Positions 1 to 7,088 of a DNA stretch of 8,627 nucleotides are shown one piece after another. A model generated the notes under the pieces. It saw only the letters and a list, made by a program, of their open reading frames with translations, searched no databases and was not told the origin of the DNA. The stretch is from Holophagales bacterium (lineage in GTDB: Bacteria; Acidobacteriota; Holophagae; Holophagales; Holophagaceae). Position 1 is the stretch's first letter. Each line of letters starts with the position of its first letter. A program made the translations under genes and the position numbers. The stretch lies in the NCBI GenBank assembly GCA_031283145.1, contig JAITCJ010000194.1, forward strand, positions 1-8,627, in the 5' to 3' direction.

Positions 1-1505
1 TCAATGGCCGGGCTTACAACAAAAGCTCGGCGGCCATTCAGCAATTCGCGTTCCACCAGGTCCCAGGCTCTTTCAGCGTGATCCGGTCCCATAAGGCGCG
101 TGTGCACAGGCTGTCGTCCAGGCGGAAGTTCATCCAGCACGGATTGATCTAAATCGCCGAAAATGGCCAGGGCCAAACTCCGAGGTATAGGGGTCGCGCT
201 CATAACAAGCCAGTGAGGGTCCAGGCCCTTGTCCCTGATCGCCTCCCTCTGTTTGACGCCGAACCTGTGTTGTTCGTCAACCACGACAATTTGCAGTTTT
301 TTGAATGAAACGGCCTCTTGAAACAGCGCGTGAGTACCAACGACATAAGCGGCCTGGCCATCGGCAATCCTGCCCAGCGCCGTCCGTTTGTCGGCCGCCC
401 TCATCGCTCCGACGAGCAGTTGTAATCTGTTGCTCTCATCGCCAAGCAAGCTGGCAAAGCTGGACGCGTGCTGCCTCGCAAGCACTTCCGTTGGCGCCAG
501 CAGCGCCGCTTGCCCCCCCGTTTCAGCCGCCATGGCCATAGTCAGAAAAGCTACTAGCGTCTTGCCCGAACCCACATCGCCCTGAAGCATCCTGTGCATA
601 ACGCGGCCAGAGCAGAGGTCATCCACAATTTCTTTGAACGCCCTGCGTTGGGCGGCAGTAAGACTGAATGGCAAATAGGATTTGAGCTTATATCTGAGTT
701 CCGCGGAAGTGATTATCTTCTCTCCCTGACGCTTCATCCTGCCAGAGCGCCGCAGTTCCACCCCAAGCGCGAAAGCAAAAAGTTCCTCGGCGGCCAGCCT
801 TTGGTGAGCGGGCGTCAAACCGGCCTCAAGATCATCTCCGGAACAGTCATCAGGCGGATTATGAAGCAGGCGCAGAGCATTAAGAGTATCCGGAAGACCG
901 CCTGACAGCTCAGGCGGCAAAAGCGTCCTTGAGCGTTCCGCCTGTTCCAGAGCCAGCGACACCAACTTTTGCCGCGTCCGTCCCGTTAATGAGCCAACGC
1001 GGCGGTACAGAGGCAAAAAGCGGCGTACAAATAAATTTTCAGGCGGCTCTCCATTTTTTTCAGTTGAGTATCCAACCGCCTCCCATTCAGGTCCGCGCAT
1101 TTCAAGGCCATGCCGTCCATGCGTCAGCGGCCCCCAAGCCAGTATTCTGCCGCCTGGTTTCAGAATCCTGGACAAGTGGGACTGATTGAACCAGACCAAG
1201 TGGACGGTTCCTGTCTCATCGCTCAACAGAACCTCAGTCAGAGCCATCCTCCGAACGCGCGTGGTACTTTGACGCAAATCCGTGATTTTGCCCAATATCG
1301 TCACATTGGAGTCAGGAAATCCGACTTGATATTTAAGTTCCCCTATTGGCTTAACGCTTCCGCGATCAACATAGCGATAAGGCAGACCCCATAGCAGATC
1401 CCCCACGGTTTGAAACCCCGCGTCAGCAAGCAGTTCCGTACGCTTTGCGCCCACGCCGCAAAGCGCGGACAATTTAGCGGAAAGAGGCAGGAGCTGGGAG
1501 GGCAT
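1..1505 (-). CDS. recG: ATP-dependent DNA helicase RecG (C-terminus cut by window edge)
   Basis: RecG is a cytoplasmic superfamily 2 helicase that remodels stalled replication forks and branch-migrates Holliday junctions. The visible 501 codons read without a stop. Residues about 15-48 form a helix-hairpin-helix-like stretch (LCGVGAKRTELL), and about 66-145 the OB-fold wedge domain that grips branched DNA. The helicase motor follows: QGDVGSGKT (Walker A, Lys about 315), LLAPTEVLARQH, VVGTHALFQ, DEQHRFGVKQRE (motif II, about 410) and SATPIPRSLA (motif III, about 436), then DELPPGR. The frame runs off the left edge at ...VVSPAI. Family members are about 690 residues, so roughly 190 residues of the second RecA-like lobe are missing from view. 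The ATG at 1505 shares one base with the dnaB stop (TGATG) and has a GGAGG ribosome site 4 bp upstream, which fixes the start and suggests translational coupling. The identification is secure. Confidence 0.96.
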   Translation of the reverse strand, partial: MPSQLLPLSAKLSALCGVGAKRTELLADAGFQTVGDLLWGLPYRYVDRGSVKPIGELKYQVGFPDSNVTILGKITDLRQSTTRVRRMALTEVLLSDETGTVHLVWFNQSHLSRILKPGGRILAWGPLTHGRHGLEMRGPEWEAVGYSTEKNGEPPENLFVRRFLPLYRRVGSLTGRTRQKLVSLALEQAERSRTLLPPELSGGLPDTLNALRLLHNPPDDCSGDDLEAGLTPAHQRLAAEELFAFALGVELRRSGRMKRQGEKIITSAELRYKLKSYLPFSLTAAQRRAFKEIVDDLCSGRVMHRMLQGDVGSGKTLVAFLTMAMAAETGGQAALLAPTEVLARQHASSFASLLGDESNRLQLLVGAMRAADKRTALGRIADGQAAYVVGTHALFQEAVSFKKLQIVVVDEQHRFGVKQREAIRDKGLDPHWLVMSATPIPRSLALAIFGDLDQSVLDELPPGRQPVHTRLMGPDHAERAWDLVERELLNGRRAFVVSPAI

Positions 1506-2872
1506 CAGCCCTCCGGCCCATCCGAATATCGCTCCAATTCGCGGAAAAGAGCGTATTCACCCTCAAACCAGAGCGGGATCATGCCGGTAGGCCCATTGCG
1601 GTGTTTTGCCACAAGCAGTTCGGCGCTTTTCTCCGGCTCTTCCCCCTCCATGACCGGCTTCATCTTGCGGTGAATAAATATGACAATATCAGCGTCCTGT
1701 TCAATGGCCCCGGAATCCCGCAGATCAGACAACTGCGGCCTGCCGCCCTGCCTGTGTTCTACCTCGCGGTTTAACTGGGACAGAATAACCACAGGAATAT
1801 TGCGTTCCTTAGCCAGCAATTTCAACGACCGGCTTATCTCGCCAATGCGGACGGATTCAGTTTGTTTAGCGCCGCGGCTGTCAGAAGGGCTTGAAATGAG
1901 CTGAAGATAATCCACAATCACCAAATCCAGCTTTTGATTGGACTGAGTACAGAGTCTGTCAACCATCGCGGAAATTTCCCTGGACGTTACAGTAGCCTTA
2001 TCGCATATGAATATCGGCTGATTTATCAATTCATCCCTCGCCTCAAGCAATTTCTTATGAATACTTTCGCTGAAGCCGCCGTGGGTGACAGCTTTCAAAT
2101 TCACTTGAGAACAGGAAGCCAGCAAGCGATTAAAAACTTCCTCCTTACTCATCTCCAAACTAAAAAAAGCCGTATGAGCGCGAAAGCGCGTACTGGCGTG
2201 CAACAGCCAATTAAGAGCCAGAGCAGTCTTACCAATACCAGGTCTGGCCGCCAGGACAATCAAGTTGCCGGGCTGAAAACCCTGAGTAAGCGTATCCAAG
2301 CGGGAAAACCCAACGCGCAGACCGGAAGACCCGCGCCCCTCCAGCCTGTCGAGCAAATTTTGATAAGATTCCTGAGCCACATGAGCAATATGCTCAAGCC
2401 CCCGCGCGTCCTGCCCTTGCGCCGTCCTGAAAAGTTCCTGACCGGCCTGTTCAACCAGCGTCTCAGGCGGAACCTCCTCCTCGGCGGCTCTCCTGACCAG
2501 TTGTGCCCCAAGCCGTATAAGCTCGCGGAATTTGCGTTTTCTTATGAGCAGGTCGGCAAGAATTTGCGGATTCCGCACTTCCTCAGCGCTCAACAGTTCA
2601 ACCAGCCCCGCGAAGTCGCCAACACGCGAAAGATCGCCAGCCTGAGCCAGCACATCCTTGAGAGTAATGGCGTTCACCTCAAGATTGTTCTCAAGGAGAC
2701 GTACCAACGCGTGGAACACAGCCCTGTGAGCCGGATGGACAAAATCTTCTTCCGTCAGACGGAAAACCACATCAGCGGCCTCCCGCTCCAGACCCGGAGC
2801 GCAGCAAGTAGCCAGAAGCGAGCGTTCCGCCTCAATATCCTCCGGCAGACGTTCAGGAAGCCATTCCGCCAT
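1505..2872 (-). CDS. dnaB: Replicative DNA helicase DnaB
   Basis: This is the hexameric 5'-3' helicase that unwinds DNA ahead of the replisome. Its 455 residues match the usual family length. Residues 8-105 are the N-terminal helical domain (PEDIEAERSLL, DFVHPAHRAVFHA), followed by a linker helix to about 180 and a RecA-like ATPase domain. Visible motifs are the Walker A ARPGIGKTALAL (209-220, Lys215), FSLEMS with Glu240, the Walker B LDLVIVDYLQL (Asp321), the EISRSLKLLAKE helix, ILSQLNREVEHR (364-374) and DLRDSGAIEQDADIVIF (383-399). No intein or frameshift is present. The ATG at 2872 is 14 bp below the stop of the upstream lipoprotein gene and has no obvious Shine-Dalgarno, so it may rely on read-in translation. 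dnaB often sits beside rplI; here it lies between a large exported protein and recG. A phage-type DnaB is unlikely given the full-length, canonical motifs and the recG partner. Confidence 0.97.
   Translation of the reverse strand: MAEWLPERLPEDIEAERSLLATCCAPGLEREAADVVFRLTEEDFVHPAHRAVFHALVRLLENNLEVNAITLKDVLAQAGDLSRVGDFAGLVELLSAEEVRNPQILADLLIRKRKFRELIRLGAQLVRRAAEEEVPPETLVEQAGQELFRTAQGQDARGLEHIAHVAQESYQNLLDRLEGRGSSGLRVGFSRLDTLTQGFQPGNLIVLAARPGIGKTALALNWLLHASTRFRAHTAFFSLEMSKEEVFNRLLASCSQVNLKAVTHGGFSESIHKKLLEARDELINQPIFICDKATVTSREISAMVDRLCTQSNQKLDLVIVDYLQLISSPSDSRGAKQTESVRIGEISRSLKLLAKERNIPVVILSQLNREVEHRQGGRPQLSDLRDSGAIEQDADIVIFIHRKMKPVMEGEEPEKSAELLVAKHRNGPTGMIPLWFEGEYALFRELERYSDGPEG
1509..1514 (-). 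promoter_or_regulatory. Ribosome binding site of recG
   Basis: The minus strand reads GGAGGG ending 3 bp before the recG ATG. It lies inside the last codons of dnaB, so recG initiation probably depends on ribosomes finishing dnaB. It is the strongest Shine-Dalgarno match in the minus-strand operon. Confidence 0.7.
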
Positions 2873-2886
2873 GGTAAATTCTGTGC

Positions 2887-5800
2887 CTATAATCCGGGCG
2901 GCGTATATTCCCCGGCTCTCAGTTCAAGGAATATTGGATTTGTAATTGCCACCGGATAAATACCTTTCATCATAACATTCCAGGGCTTTCCAAGTTCATA
3001 GACTGTGGTCGTCTCAAGCGGCGTATAGACGCCGGTCGTTTCAAGCGGCGCTCCGGCCTCAACAACCAGCCAAGCGTCTTTGCCGGCAGGAGGAAGTTTA
3101 TCAGGAGGAGCATCAGAAAGATAAATCTTTCCTGTATAAAACCTGGAATCTGTTTCAGATTTACTAAACTCATCCTTTTTACCAAACCCATCCTTGGGAT
3201 TATTAAAGGTTTTAACACACACACCATTTACGATAATCCTGAGTTCATCAACGGGAAGCCAATCAGGAGCCACAAGAGTCACATCCAGCGTGACACCGGA
3301 AAGCGAACCATTTACAGCAACCAAACCGCCTGGGCCTATGCTTTCAACCTTGACGTCAAGCATAGGGCCGGTGGAAACCACGGCAGCGCCTGATTGTAAC
3401 GCCTTTAGAATCGGATTACGCTCAGGATCACTCAGGTTAATCTCAGACTGACTCAGTTCGGCATCTCCGATATTCAAATAGGTTCTGGCCAAACCAACAG
3501 GAGTGTCCACGCTGAATCTTCCTGACGAAAAACCAACCGCCTTTGTAAAATTCTTCGGCTCTTGCTGGTTCAGCAGAGCAAACCAATCACGCCTGACATC
3601 ATTAAATTCGCGCCACCAAACATCTATGCCATCCATGTCATATCTGCCCGGATCAGCTATAGTTCCCGCGTTAATTATTTCAAGCGCTTCAAAGTCGCCA
3701 TTGCATTTTTCGAGTGACAGCGACCCTTTTTTGTACCACCACGAATTATAGCCTTGGCCAAGAGGCTGATCAGGGTCAAAATTCTTCTTAGTAAATATAC
3801 CATCAGGTCCGCGCGGACGGTTAATCACGTTGTACTCTCCGCTTGCCTGCGCTAAAAAATCAGCCAGGTTCCAATTCCTGGAAGGCCGCGCTCCCCCGTT
3901 GCGGGCATTGGCGTCAGCGGGTGTGAAATAAGCAGTTACAGTCCCATGATCAGTAAGATTTGAAGAACGCGCGTTTACTACAAACGGCTCATTGCCGATA
4001 GCCGCTTTATATTCTTCCGGATAGTTCAGATCAGATGTGAAATCACTGTACAGAGCATTTGCGTCAGTCTGATGGTCCAGTTCCGTGCGAGCCACAACAC
4101 CTATCCCATCAGCCAGAGCTGACGCAAGTTGTTCACACGGCAGCATACCGCCGCTGGTTGCCTGTGAAGGCCCCGGCGTATCAAAAGCTATCCAGCCCTC
4201 CGGTAGCGGAGCCTGAAATACCGTAACGCCTCGCGCTTGAGAGCCCAACCCCGGCCTTGTATCCAAGCGGAAAGATTCCAGAGTGGAGAGCGGCCCCCTG
4301 GCTCCGTACGCCTGGTACAACCCGGGAACAGTAAATACAGTAATGCCCTCGTAATTTTGAACCCCAAAAGCGGAATTACCGCCCACAAAATGGTAAGGTC
4401 CAGAAACATGGCCATCGGGCGGCCTTGGTATCTTAGCCGTTGGGTCAAAAGTTGACGTAATAGATTTAGTTCGTCTGTTACTCGGATCAGTCATACCATC
4501 CAATCCGGAGATGGCAAATCGCATCGGCTGAATAAATCCATCAGGCGAATCGCTGCCGCGGGTTGATATGATAAACCGGTTTTGGGCTTGACGAATTATT
4601 GAATCGTATTCAGGAGACAAAATTTCTGACCTTTCAGGGCTTAATTGTTCAGACAGGTAAAAAGTCTTTTCTTCTTCTAAAACAATAGTTGCTGCCGTGG
4701 TTGGTCTGTCTTCTTCGTTAGCATTTGTTCCTTTTTGCAAAGTGTTTGAGTAATAGCGGTTTCTGGCAATGATGCGGTAAATACCCGGCCGCATAAAAAT
4801 CCCAAAAGAGTATGTCGGCGTAACGTAATAGCCAGAAGAATCGCTAAAAGACGACTCCGGCGGTTCCATCCACTCAAGTCTCTCCAGTATCCAGTGCGTT
4901 GGTTCTTTGTCGTCAGCGGGCTTATCAGAATCGCCTGTATAGCGTTCAAAGCGCAGCTCCAGTGGCAAATACCCCGTCCGCGTTCCGGTGCCATCCGTGA
5001 GAAAGTGCAGCAGAGCGTTTTTTTCACCCCTGAGCGCAATCATTTCCACGAACATATCGTTCAGAATCCCAGTTGCCTGATTGGGAGTACTTTGAGTAAA
5101 GAATACCACGTTGTAATCCGGCGCACTGCTTGCTCCCCCCTTGACGAATAAACGGCGTTTATGCGTAATGCTCGCATTTGGCTCAAGAGAGACGCCCGTA
5201 TCAAGGCTTCCGGCCACAAAGCGCTCAGGGAATTTGGGTCTTATTTCTGTCAGACTATACTGAGGGTCAGAAGCCACCAAAAACTGTTCCGAATCCAGCG
5301 GCATCAGTCCCAGAGACACATGGCAGTCAACTGTATTTGCCCCAGGCTCGGTACCCATAAAAACAACCGGACCGGACCGGACGCTTGAATGCAGCGTCTC
5401 TAAATTTTTATCTTTTGAAAAAACCGTCCCCGGAATATCAACGCCCCAAGCAGACTCGGAATTACCTTCATCCCAACCCGGCAAAGGCTCGCCGGAGTTA
5501 TTTGCATTGACAGTCGCCAAAATCCTGAATCCACCCCCGCGCTGATACAAAAAATCTCCGATGTTACGTATATCAACAGCAGAAGAATGATTATTTACAA
5601 TCGTCGTTTCGATAGTATATTTCCTGTCCAGGGAACCCAAGCTGATACTGGTCATAGCTGAGACGTTTTGAACAAAGTCCCGGTCATCCCGGATTGCCCT
5701 CAACTTATTCTTGGGGTCATGAATATGCCCATACATCTCCAGTCTGGCGAGATCAGCTTCATTGACAGCCTTAAACTCATCAAAAACCAACGAAATATCA

Positions 5801-6213
5801 GGGTCTTGATTAACAACGGTAGTCAAGCGATCCAACATATCGCAAGGCATTGGAACTCTGCGGTAACTGGTATCCAGCGAGATATAGCCGACATCAACGA
5901 TACTTCCCCCACCCGGCGCGTCGGCAATTCCGGCTGGTTCAGAAAGCGGAGTCCCATCAACAGCCAGCCCGACAAAGTCGTTGCCGATATAATAATCACC
6001 GGCTCCAGCCATTGATTTGAGACCTGGTACACGGTCGCCCCCGATCGCGGGAATCTCCTCAGCGATCAAAGCGGCTCGGTCGTATCCGGTGGCATGGTAG
6101 CAACCTCCTCCAACGAGGAGCGCCAGAGCGGACGCGACTGACAGAACGCCGTATCTGACGCCGCCAGACAGGTTCATGGAAATGTTCAGCTTTTGGGTCA
6201 TTGGAAATCTCAT
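2887..6213 (-). CDS. Large exported lipoprotein with degenerate CehA/McbA-like PHP domain
   Basis: The 1108-residue protein starts with a basic n-region, a hydrophobic core (VLSVASALALLVGGG) and Cys38, giving a probable lipoprotein signal. The lipobox is imperfect, with Gly at -3. Residues about 58-110 (GLKSMAGAGDYYIGND, then GGGSIVDVG) resemble the N-terminal domain of large CehA/McbA-like proteins. Residues about 672-995 follow the PHP metallohydrolase layout: ALADGIGVVARTELDHQTD, GEYNVINRPRGPDG, EALEIINAG, WFALLN, KAVGFSSGRF, GLARTYL, ILKALQSGAAVVSTGP, VAPDWLPVDELRI and VNG. The expected metal ligands are largely absent: no HxH, TELDH in place of TDHN, NRPR in place of NHPR, and GFSSGRF in place of the SDSH motif. 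I infer a non-catalytic binding or structural role outside the cytoplasm; its ligand is unknown. The ATG at 6201 (MTQKLN) is an alternative start. The gene is the first of a likely operon with dnaB and recG. Confidence 0.8.
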   Translation of the reverse strand: MRFPMTQKLNISMNLSGGVRYGVLSVASALALLVGGGCYHATGYDRAALIAEEIPAIGGDRVPGLKSMAGAGDYYIGNDFVGLAVDGTPLSEPAGIADAPGGGSIVDVGYISLDTSYRRVPMPCDMLDRLTTVVNQDPDISLVFDEFKAVNEADLARLEMYGHIHDPKNKLRAIRDDRDFVQNVSAMTSISLGSLDRKYTIETTIVNNHSSAVDIRNIGDFLYQRGGGFRILATVNANNSGEPLPGWDEGNSESAWGVDIPGTVFSKDKNLETLHSSVRSGPVVFMGTEPGANTVDCHVSLGLMPLDSEQFLVASDPQYSLTEIRPKFPERFVAGSLDTGVSLEPNASITHKRRLFVKGGASSAPDYNVVFFTQSTPNQATGILNDMFVEMIALRGEKNALLHFLTDGTGTRTGYLPLELRFERYTGDSDKPADDKEPTHWILERLEWMEPPESSFSDSSGYYVTPTYSFGIFMRPGIYRIIARNRYYSNTLQKGTNANEEDRPTTAATIVLEEEKTFYLSEQLSPERSEILSPEYDSIIRQAQNRFIISTRGSDSPDGFIQPMRFAISGLDGMTDPSNRRTKSITSTFDPTAKIPRPPDGHVSGPYHFVGGNSAFGVQNYEGITVFTVPGLYQAYGARGPLSTLESFRLDTRPGLGSQARGVTVFQAPLPEGWIAFDTPGPSQATSGGMLPCEQLASALADGIGVVARTELDHQTDANALYSDFTSDLNYPEEYKAAIGNEPFVVNARSSNLTDHGTVTAYFTPADANARNGGARPSRNWNLADFLAQASGEYNVINRPRGPDGIFTKKNFDPDQPLGQGYNSWWYKKGSLSLEKCNGDFEALEIINAGTIADPGRYDMDGIDVWWREFNDVRRDWFALLNQQEPKNFTKAVGFSSGRFSVDTPVGLARTYLNIGDAELSQSEINLSDPERNPILKALQSGAAVVSTGPMLDVKVESIGPGGLVAVNGSLSGVTLDVTLVAPDWLPVDELRIIVNGVCVKTFNNPKDGFGKKDEFSKSETDSRFYTGKIYLSDAPPDKLPPAGKDAWLVVEAGAPLETTGVYTPLETTTVYELGKPWNVMMKGIYPVAITNPIFLELRAGEYTPPGL
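2995..3048 (-). repeat. Imperfect tandem duplication of 27 bp in the lipoprotein gene
   Basis: Residues 1056-1073 read PLETTGVYT then PLETTTVYE. These are two adjacent nine-residue units encoded by two similar 27-bp copies, consistent with a small in-frame duplication near the C-terminus. Only two units are seen. Confidence 0.6.
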
Positions 6214-6230
6214 CTCAAGATTCGTACGAT
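6201..6230 (+). promoter_or_regulatory. Possible sigma-70-type promoter of the SanA-like gene
   Basis: TTGGAA (6201-6206) and TACGAT (6225-6230) are separated by 18 bp and lie about 20 bp before the SanA-like start. Each hexamer matches the consensus at four of six positions. The site overlaps the 5' end of the divergent lipoprotein gene because only 37 bp separate the two start codons. This is a pattern match only. Confidence 0.3.
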
Positions 6231-6239
6231 AAAAAGCAC

Positions 6240-6246
6240 GGAAAGG
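6240..6246 (+). promoter_or_regulatory. Ribosome binding site of the SanA-like gene
   Basis: GGAAAGG ends 4 bp before the ATG at 6251. The spacing is slightly short but fits this ATG better than the next in-frame ATG at 6263, so it supports the longer start. Confidence 0.55.
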
Positions 6247-6250
6247 TTCT

Positions 6251-6937
6251 ATGCTAACCTACATGGGTACATATTACTTCTTCAAATTTTTCAAAAAACC
6301 AATACACCTGATTGCGGCAGCCATAATTCTGGCTGTCATTTTTGACCTGCTTTGGTTTTACGTAAAGTTCCCGTTTGGCTTAAAAGTCCATTCACCTGAA
6401 ACACTTCCTTCGACCGGACTGCCATTGCTGGTTTTAGGCGCGGGCGTAAAATCAAATGGCGAACCGACGCAAGTTTTGGAAGCCAGACTCAGAATGGCGC
6501 TGCGCTTATATGACGAAAAAAAAGCCATCTGGATTCTTGTTTCAGGCGACAACCGCACCCGCAACTATAACGAACCCCAGGCAATGCGCCGCTGGCTGAT
6601 AAAACACGGCGTACCCGTGGAAAAAATAGTGAGCGATTATGCCGGAAGGCGCACCTACGACAGTCTGAAGAGGGCCGGAATGATTTTTGGACTAGAACAC
6701 ATAATAATCGTTACATCAGAGTTTCACACAATCCGTACGCTATATCTCGCAAAAAATCTGGGTCTCGACGCCTACGGCGTTCCCAGCGACACAAAGAGCA
6801 TCGAAGCATCAGCCTATACGCGCCTTTGGCTCAGAGAATACCTGGCGCGTCACAAAGCCCAGTGGGACGTATGGTTTCCCCCGCGCACAGTATTAGGCCC
6901 AACAGAAAGCACACCTGATATACCGGATCAGTTATAG
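6251..6937 (+). CDS. SanA/YdcF-like DUF218 inner-membrane protein
   Basis: The 228-residue product belongs to the DUF218 family and is closest in layout to E. coli SanA, an inner-membrane protein whose loss affects vancomycin exclusion at high temperature; its biochemical activity is unsettled. Residues about 16-38 form one membrane helix (LIAAAIILAVIFDLLWFYV), after which the domain should face the periplasm. DUF218 landmarks are VLGAGVKSNGEPT (61-73), ILVSGDNRTRNYNEP (95-109), DYAGRRTYDSLKRA (129-142), TSEFHTIRTLYLA (155-167) and the late WLREYLARHKAQWDVWF (193-209). The final TVLGP also recalls SanA. The stop codon TAG consists of the first three bases of a MITE-like insertion, so the original C-terminus may have been slightly different. 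The gene diverges from the lipoprotein gene and precedes the methyltransferase. The family is secure; the specific role is inferred. Confidence 0.88.
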   Translation: MLTYMGTYYFFKFFKKPIHLIAAAIILAVIFDLLWFYVKFPFGLKVHSPETLPSTGLPLLVLGAGVKSNGEPTQVLEARLRMALRLYDEKKAIWILVSGDNRTRNYNEPQAMRRWLIKHGVPVEKIVSDYAGRRTYDSLKRAGMIFGLEHIIIVTSEFHTIRTLYLAKNLGLDAYGVPSDTKSIEASAYTRLWLREYLARHKAQWDVWFPPRTVLGPTESTPDIPDQL

Positions 6938-7069
6938 TCAATAAATCTGAAAAACAGACCGCGCTTTGTTTTTCAAATTTATTGAGAACGCTTTCACAGA
7001 CATCGCGCCGCAAAAAATATTCAGGCTGGCTCAAGCATAGCTTGTATTGCTTTTAAGGTTAATTGACTA
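6935..7069. mobile_element. MITE-like non-autonomous insertion with TIRs and TA flanks
   Basis: The 135-bp element has imperfect terminal inverted repeats of 22 bp: TAGTCAATAAATCTGAAAAA... on the left (6935-6956) and TAGTCAATTAACCTTAAAAG... read inward from the right (7048-7069), matching at 18 of 22 positions with the outer 8 bp identical. Both ends are flanked by TA (6933-6934 and 7070-7071), as expected if target TA was duplicated, a habit of IS630/Tc1-mariner transposases. It contains no plausible gene and would need a transposase in trans. The left half also holds a long fold-back hairpin. The element fills nearly the whole gap between the SanA-like gene and the methyltransferase gene. 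The parent family is inferred from the TA flanks only. Confidence 0.7.
6938..6985. repeat. Long AT-rich fold-back hairpin inside the MITE-like element
   Basis: The 18-bp arms 6938-6955 and 6968-6985 are complementary at 17 of 18 positions (TCAATAAAT...GAAAAAC against GTTTTTC...ATTTATTGA), with 12 bases between them. Three further inner positions can pair if one G-U wobble is allowed. The left arm starts directly after the SanA-like stop codon, so in mRNA it would form a 3'-end hairpin. It lacks a following U tract and is AT-rich, so it is not a standard intrinsic terminator, though it may protect the 3' end or attenuate read-through. Confidence 0.8.
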
Positions 7070-7073
7070 TAAA
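7068..7073 (+). promoter_or_regulatory. Possible -10 box at the MITE/host junction for the methyltransferase gene
   Basis: TATAAA lies at the junction of the element's right end, the TA flank and host DNA, 15 bp before the ATG at 7089. A transcript from it would start near 7080 and be almost leaderless, which would suit the absence of any Shine-Dalgarno before that ATG. No good -35 hexamer is seen at 16-18 bp upstream (TTGCTT at 15 bp is the nearest). Confidence 0.25.
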
Positions 7074-7088
7074 AATCACAAAAACTTT

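Noticed and set aside
1934..2959. A 341-codon open frame on the plus strand opposite dnaB
   Set aside because: It is fully antisense to the canonical dnaB frame and the 3' end of the lipoprotein gene, has no recognisable domain, and reads as low-quality Arg/Gln/Ser-rich shadow sequence.
4677..5039. A 120-codon minus-strand frame inside the lipoprotein gene
   Set aside because: It lies in another frame of the same strand within a continuous 1108-codon gene, with no family resemblance.
7047..7088. N-terminal extension of the methyltransferase from TTG at 7047
   Set aside because: The codon lies inside the MITE-like element, the extra residues do not fit the family, and there is no ribosome site at proper spacing.
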